Below, in pieces: positions 43,861-46,685 of a stretch of DNA of 46,685 bases. The stretch's first letter is position 1, and each line of letters begins with the position of its first letter. Below the pieces are notes generated by a model, which saw only the letters and a program-made list of their open reading frames with translations, did not search any database and was not told where the DNA came from. Source of the DNA: Clostridium celatum DSM 1785 (GTDB lineage Bacteria; Bacillota; Clostridia; Clostridiales; Clostridiaceae); contig NZ_KB291697.1 of NCBI RefSeq assembly GCF_000320405.1, positions 1-46,685 of the forward strand, given 5' to 3'. A program made the translations under genes and the position numbers.

Positions 43861-45006
43861 ATGGATAATATAATTAATTATGTAGAGAATGAGTTACATA
43901 CAATAACTGAAAAACCTTTTAATCCTGTAGATTCGTTAGTTCTTTCTCAAATTTGCTATATAAACTTTGGAAGTCTAGTAGGACATGTCCATGAAAACAA
44001 AAAACATATTACTTTTAAAGATTTGCTTAAAACCGAATGTTTCCCTAAGATGTTTGACTCCATTCCTTATGGAACAAATACTAAAGCCTTACTTTTTGCA
44101 CTTGCTGCAAGTCCAAGATTTAGAGATATAAGAATAAATTACTATATATCTAAAACTGATTCTACTTTTGAAAAACAATTTTCAGCTATAACATTTATAT
44201 TAAATAATACTGCTGCTTACATTGCTTTTCGTGGTACAGACTATACTGTCGTAGGATGGAAAGAGGATTTTAATATGGCTTTTACAAGTCCTGTTCCATC
44301 CCAAATAGAAGGGGTGAATTATCTTAATACTATTGCTAAAATAATTCCCCATGACCTTTATATAGGAGGACATTCAAAAGGAGGAAATATTGCTGTTTAC
44401 TCAGCTATGAATTGTAATTATAGAATTTCAACTCGTATTAAAAGTATTTATAGTCATGATGGACCTGGCTTTAGAAAAGAAATAATACAAAGTGATAAAT
44501 TTAATAGTATAAAAGATAAAATTCACAAAACACTTCCTCATTCATCACTTATTGGAATGCTATTAGAAAATCATGAAGATTATCATGTAATAAAAAGCAA
44601 TAAATTTGGTGGATTAAAACAACATAATCCTTTTTCTTGGGAAATATCAAATTGTGATTTTAATTACTTAGAAAAAATCTCTAGTAGTGCACAATATACA
44701 AATGATACTTTAAATAAATGGTTAAGCGAAGTTGATGATAATAAACGTAAGATACTTATAAATACCTTATTTGATATACTAAATTCAACTAGCTCTAAAA
44801 GTTTTATTGAACTCTCTCAAAACCGCAAGAAAAATATTCCTATTATAATATCTGCAATAAAAAACATGGACGCTGAACTAAAGTCTATGTTTATAGAACT
44901 TATTAAGGAACTTTCCTCCTTATACTTAAAAAATCTTGCCCCTCACGAAAAATCAAATATGTCAGATTTTAAGAAATCATTTATCTCACATTTATCATCA
45001 AAGTAA
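43861..45006 (+). CDS. DUF2974 (Mbeg1-like) alpha/beta hydrolase
   Basis: 381 residues. The N-terminal VDSLVLSQICYINF and FRGTDYTVVGWKEDFNMAF segments and the lipase-type nucleophile elbow GGHSKGGN with Ser172 are typical of Mbeg1-like (DUF2974) proteins, which resemble class 3 lipases. A downstream HDGPGF fits the acid-loop region. The C-terminal ~100 residues are helical. No signal peptide is seen, so it is probably cytoplasmic. Substrate unknown. RBS GGAG. A strong terminator follows. Confidence 0.88.
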   Translation: MDNIINYVENELHTITEKPFNPVDSLVLSQICYINFGSLVGHVHENKKHITFKDLLKTECFPKMFDSIPYGTNTKALLFALAASPRFRDIRINYYISKTDSTFEKQFSAITFILNNTAAYIAFRGTDYTVVGWKEDFNMAFTSPVPSQIEGVNYLNTIAKIIPHDLYIGGHSKGGNIAVYSAMNCNYRISTRIKSIYSHDGPGFRKEIIQSDKFNSIKDKIHKTLPHSSLIGMLLENHEDYHVIKSNKFGGLKQHNPFSWEISNCDFNYLEKISSSAQYTNDTLNKWLSEVDDNKRKILINTLFDILNSTSSKSFIELSQNRKKNIPIIISAIKNMDAELKSMFIELIKELSSLYLKNLAPHEKSNMSDFKKSFISHLSSK

Positions 45007-45035
45007 ACTAGTGAAATTTATAATATTCTAAATGC

Positions 45036-45078
45036 AAAAACACCTAATAGAATTTAATTGCTCTTATTAGGTGTTTTT
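45036..45078 (+). terminator. Terminator of the DUF2974 gene
   Basis: A 14-bp stem AAAAACACCTAATA/TATTAGGTGTTTTT (45036-45049 with 45065-45078) with a 15-base loop and a T5 end. Confidence 0.85.
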
Positions 45079-45119
45079 ACTTTATTAATTTTTTATTATT
45101 TCTAATTTAAAGATATTTT

Positions 45120-45260
45120 TTATATAATACTATTTATTTTGTCATTTAAAAAATTATTTATATTTTTATCTTTATAGTATTCTCTTACAATAAAGAAAGA
45201 AATAATTAATATAACTGTTACAATAATTCCACCTTCAGGGCCAAAAGCTCCACCGTTAAA
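45120..45260 (-). pseudogene. Remnant of a CAAX-protease-like (CPBP) membrane protein
   Basis: On the minus strand an open stretch reads FNGGAFGPEGGIIVTVILII, then SFFIVREYYKDKNINN... and ends at a TAA at 45120; a stop lies directly before the Phe. The FGPEGGIIVT motif followed by a hydrophobic helix and a short basic tail is the usual C-terminus of CPBP-type intramembrane proteases. The N-terminal 80% of the gene is missing, and no start or ribosome binding site precedes it. It accounts for part of the 440-base gap from 45007 to 45446; the rest (45261-45446) shows no gene. Confidence 0.45.
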
Positions 45261-45446
45261 TTAATGATGATTTAATATAATTACATTTTTAACACATCTT
45301 ATAATCGCCAAAACATGTTATGTATAATTATCCCCTTTATTATGTAATAATACATCTAACTATTTAGTATAAATATTATTTGTATTCATAAATAAAAAAA
45401 CTCAATAATATACTATCCTAAATTAAAAATATAAAAGGAGTATATT

Positions 45447-46127
45447 ATGACAATACTTGGGCTAATTTTATCTTTAATAAGTGGAATATGCTGGACCATT
45501 GTATATATTTCAATGATTAGAACTGGATTTAAAGAAAAGACTTATTCAATGCCTTTATTTGCATTATCTCTAAATATATCTTGGGAGCTTATTTATACCA
45601 TTAAAGGATTTTCAACTTGTATAACTAATATCCAAAATTATGTTAATTTAACTTGGTGTATTTTTGACTTTATAATAATTTATACTTATTTTAAATATGG
45701 GAAAAATGATTTTAAAGAAACAGCCTTTAAAAAGTATTTTATTCCTTGGTCAATCTTAATATTTGCTATGTCATTTATTATAGAATATGGCTTCCTTATT
45801 GAATTTGGAGAATCAACATCTAAAAGCTTACCTTTAGTTTCGTCATTTATAGAAACTAGCTTAGGTGCTTGGTATTCTGCTTTTTTACAAAACTTAATAA
45901 TGTCACTTTTATTTATTTCTTTGTTATTTAAACGAAATAGTTTATTAGGTCAAAACCGTACTATTGCAATCTGTAAATGTATTGGAACCTTAACCCCAAC
46001 TATACTATTTGGTATTATACTTGAAAATAATCTTGTCTTAATATTAGGTAGCTTTTGCTTTATCTTTGATTTAATTTATATTTTCTTAGTATTTAAATAT
46101 ATATCTATTTCTAAAATATTAAATTAA
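45447..46127 (+). CDS. Seven-helix membrane protein, Pyr4-like (transmembrane terpene cyclase-type)
   Basis: 226 residues with seven predicted helices. Helix 2 contains SMPLFALSLNISWELIYT with Asn43, Trp46 and Glu47; helix 3 has TWCIFDFII; the last helix has FCFIFDLIYIFLVFKY with Asp208. The N-x-x-W-E...F-D pattern and seven-helix size match the Pyr4 family of integral membrane terpene cyclases, where a Glu and an Asp are essential. Bacterial members are mostly uncharacterised, so cyclase activity is inference. RBS AAAGGAG. Monocistronic, with no prenyltransferase or oxidase gene adjacent. Confidence 0.6.
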   Translation: MTILGLILSLISGICWTIVYISMIRTGFKEKTYSMPLFALSLNISWELIYTIKGFSTCITNIQNYVNLTWCIFDFIIIYTYFKYGKNDFKETAFKKYFIPWSILIFAMSFIIEYGFLIEFGESTSKSLPLVSSFIETSLGAWYSAFLQNLIMSLLFISLLFKRNSLLGQNRTIAICKCIGTLTPTILFGIILENNLVLILGSFCFIFDLIYIFLVFKYISISKILN

Positions 46128-46143
46128 AATGTACTTAAATATT

Positions 46144-46189
46144 CATAGCATATAGCCTTATATCATTGAATATAAGACTATATGCTATG
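46144..46189 (+). terminator. Hairpin after the Pyr4-like gene
   Basis: A 20-bp stem with one mismatch (46144-46163 with 46170-46189; CATAGCATATAG arm) and a six-base loop, lying between the membrane protein gene and the tRNA promoter. No long T-tract, but the position and stability fit termination. Confidence 0.6.
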
Positions 46190-46228
46190 TTCTTACACTC
46201 TTAAGGCTAAATACGACATAATTTGATT

Positions 46229-46257
46229 TTGACTTTATTGTTTCATTGATATATACT
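46229..46257 (+). promoter_or_regulatory. Promoter of the first tRNA-fMet
   Basis: TTGACT (46229-46234), 17 bases, TATACT (46252-46257): a near-consensus housekeeping promoter, 41 bases before the tRNA. Confidence 0.8.
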
Positions 46258-46298
46258 TAAGTAACAAGTTAGGCAAAGTAATTTGCACAACATAATAT

Positions 46299-46374
46299 CG
46301 CGGGATGGAGCAGTTGGCAGCTCGTTGGGCTCATAACCCAAAGGTCGTAGGTTCAAGTCCTACTCCCGCAACCA
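46299..46374 (+). tRNA. Initiator tRNA-fMet (CAT anticodon), CCA encoded
   Basis: A complete cloverleaf. The acceptor strands CGCGGGA and TCCCGCA leave C1 unpaired with A72, the mark of bacterial initiator tRNA. The anticodon stem has the three consecutive G-C pairs (GGG/CCC) around CTCATAA; CAT is at 46332-46334. The D stem is GAGC/GCTC and the T arm GTAGG-TTCAAGT-CCTAC. CCA is genome-encoded. It has its own promoter and is followed by a T8 run (TTTATTTTTTTTG). Confidence 0.96.
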
Positions 46375-46591
46375 ATAAATAGATCTTATTCTTACTATAG
46401 GGTTTATTTTTTTTGCTTATTTTAATTACTGTACAAATCATATAGAAAACTGCTAAAATGATTTCTTTTATGAAATCATATGTGATTTTATAATACACTA
46501 CATAATTAGTATCATTAAGGATTATATAGTAGCATATACTACTATATTCTATGCTATCTCTTCTTAAGACTAAATATGAGACAATACAATT

Positions 46592-46620
46592 TTGACTTTA
46601 TAACTTTACTTTGATATACT
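46592..46620 (+). promoter_or_regulatory. Promoter of the second tRNA-fMet
   Basis: TTGACT (46592-46597), 17 bases, TATACT (46615-46620), the same hexamers and spacing as for the first copy. Confidence 0.8.
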
Positions 46621-46662
46621 TAATTCAATAAGTTAAGCAATGAATTTTGCACAATATAATAT

Positions 46663-46685
46663 CGCGGGGTGGAGCAGTTGGCAGC
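46663..46685 (+). tRNA. Second initiator tRNA-fMet, cut by the window end
   Basis: The first 23 bases (CGCGGGGTGGAGCAGTTGGC plus AGC) match the tRNA-fMet at 46299 except for G instead of A at position 7. The upstream 70 or so bases are also similar, so the unit is a tandem duplicate 364 bases apart. The rest of the gene is outside the window. Confidence 0.85.

Overview
The window is AT-rich, low-GC Gram-positive DNA with AGGAGG-type ribosome binding sites. It carries spore-coat genes (cotJABC), an agr-type peptide signalling locus, a dockerin-bearing secreted protein and an initiator tRNA of bacterial type. Together these point to an endospore-forming Clostridium (sensu stricto or a close relative). 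The species cannot be fixed from the sequence alone.

Layout. 1-6.6 kb, minus strand: a berberine-bridge-enzyme-like flavin oxidase, the wreck of a FlaR-type P-loop kinase, peptidase T, a stand-alone CutA/NIF3-like domain, dipeptidase PepV and the glutamate/Na+ symporter GltS. 6.8-8.5 kb, plus: a 49-residue zinc ribbon protein and the cotJA-cotJB-cotJC spore coat operon, where CotJC is a manganese catalase. 8.5-12 kb: a HAD phosphatase with its DeoR-type regulator, then a PadR regulator overlapping an FtsW/RodA-like gene broken by a one-base frameshift. 12.3-15.3 kb: a pair of half-size DMT permeases divergent from a YeiL-like Crp/Fnr regulator, a TtcA-like tRNA thiolase and a cold-shock protein. 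15.4-19.1 kb: DUF4956 and VTC-domain genes divergent from a beta-helix cell-surface lipoprotein (Cthe_2159-like); the two promoters carry the same TTAAG direct-repeat box. 19.1-25.4 kb: a frameshifted small gene, an LprI-like lipoprotein, a 14-TM drug exporter, a DUF348/G5/VanY carboxypeptidase, a zinc ribbon protein, a frameshifted patatin and a DUF6512-like membrane protein. 25.7-31.9 kb: an operon of a membrane-anchored foldase and two paralogous secreted beta-helix proteins, one ending in a dockerin and one in a discoidin (F5/8C) domain. 32-35 kb: CoA-disulfide reductase with rhodanese domain, a single-domain rhodanese and a Crp/Fnr regulator. 35.3-37.3 kb: agrB-agrD-agrC, with a precursor peptide whose predicted ring residue is Ser rather than Cys. 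37.5-46.1 kb: a zinc ribbon protein, an NptA/PhoU phosphate transporter, several orphans including a three-repeat protein, a TPR-GAF-GGDEF diguanylate cyclase, a DUF2974 lipase-like protein and a Pyr4-like seven-helix membrane protein. 46.3 kb to the end: two tandem initiator-tRNA units.

How the genes fit together. Several regulator/target modules have visible DNA sites: DeoR with 10-bp direct repeats, PadR with a palindrome at its own promoter, YeiL-like with a 22-bp palindrome between the divergent units, Crp/Fnr with GTGA-N5-TCAC sites by the persulfide genes, and ACAGG direct repeats before agrB. At least four genes (SEDS-like, small unknown, patatin, second beta-helix protein) are interrupted by what looks like a single-base indel, and two more (FlaR-like, CAAX protease-like) are remnants. 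Some may be sequencing errors, and this should be settled before calling them pseudogenes.
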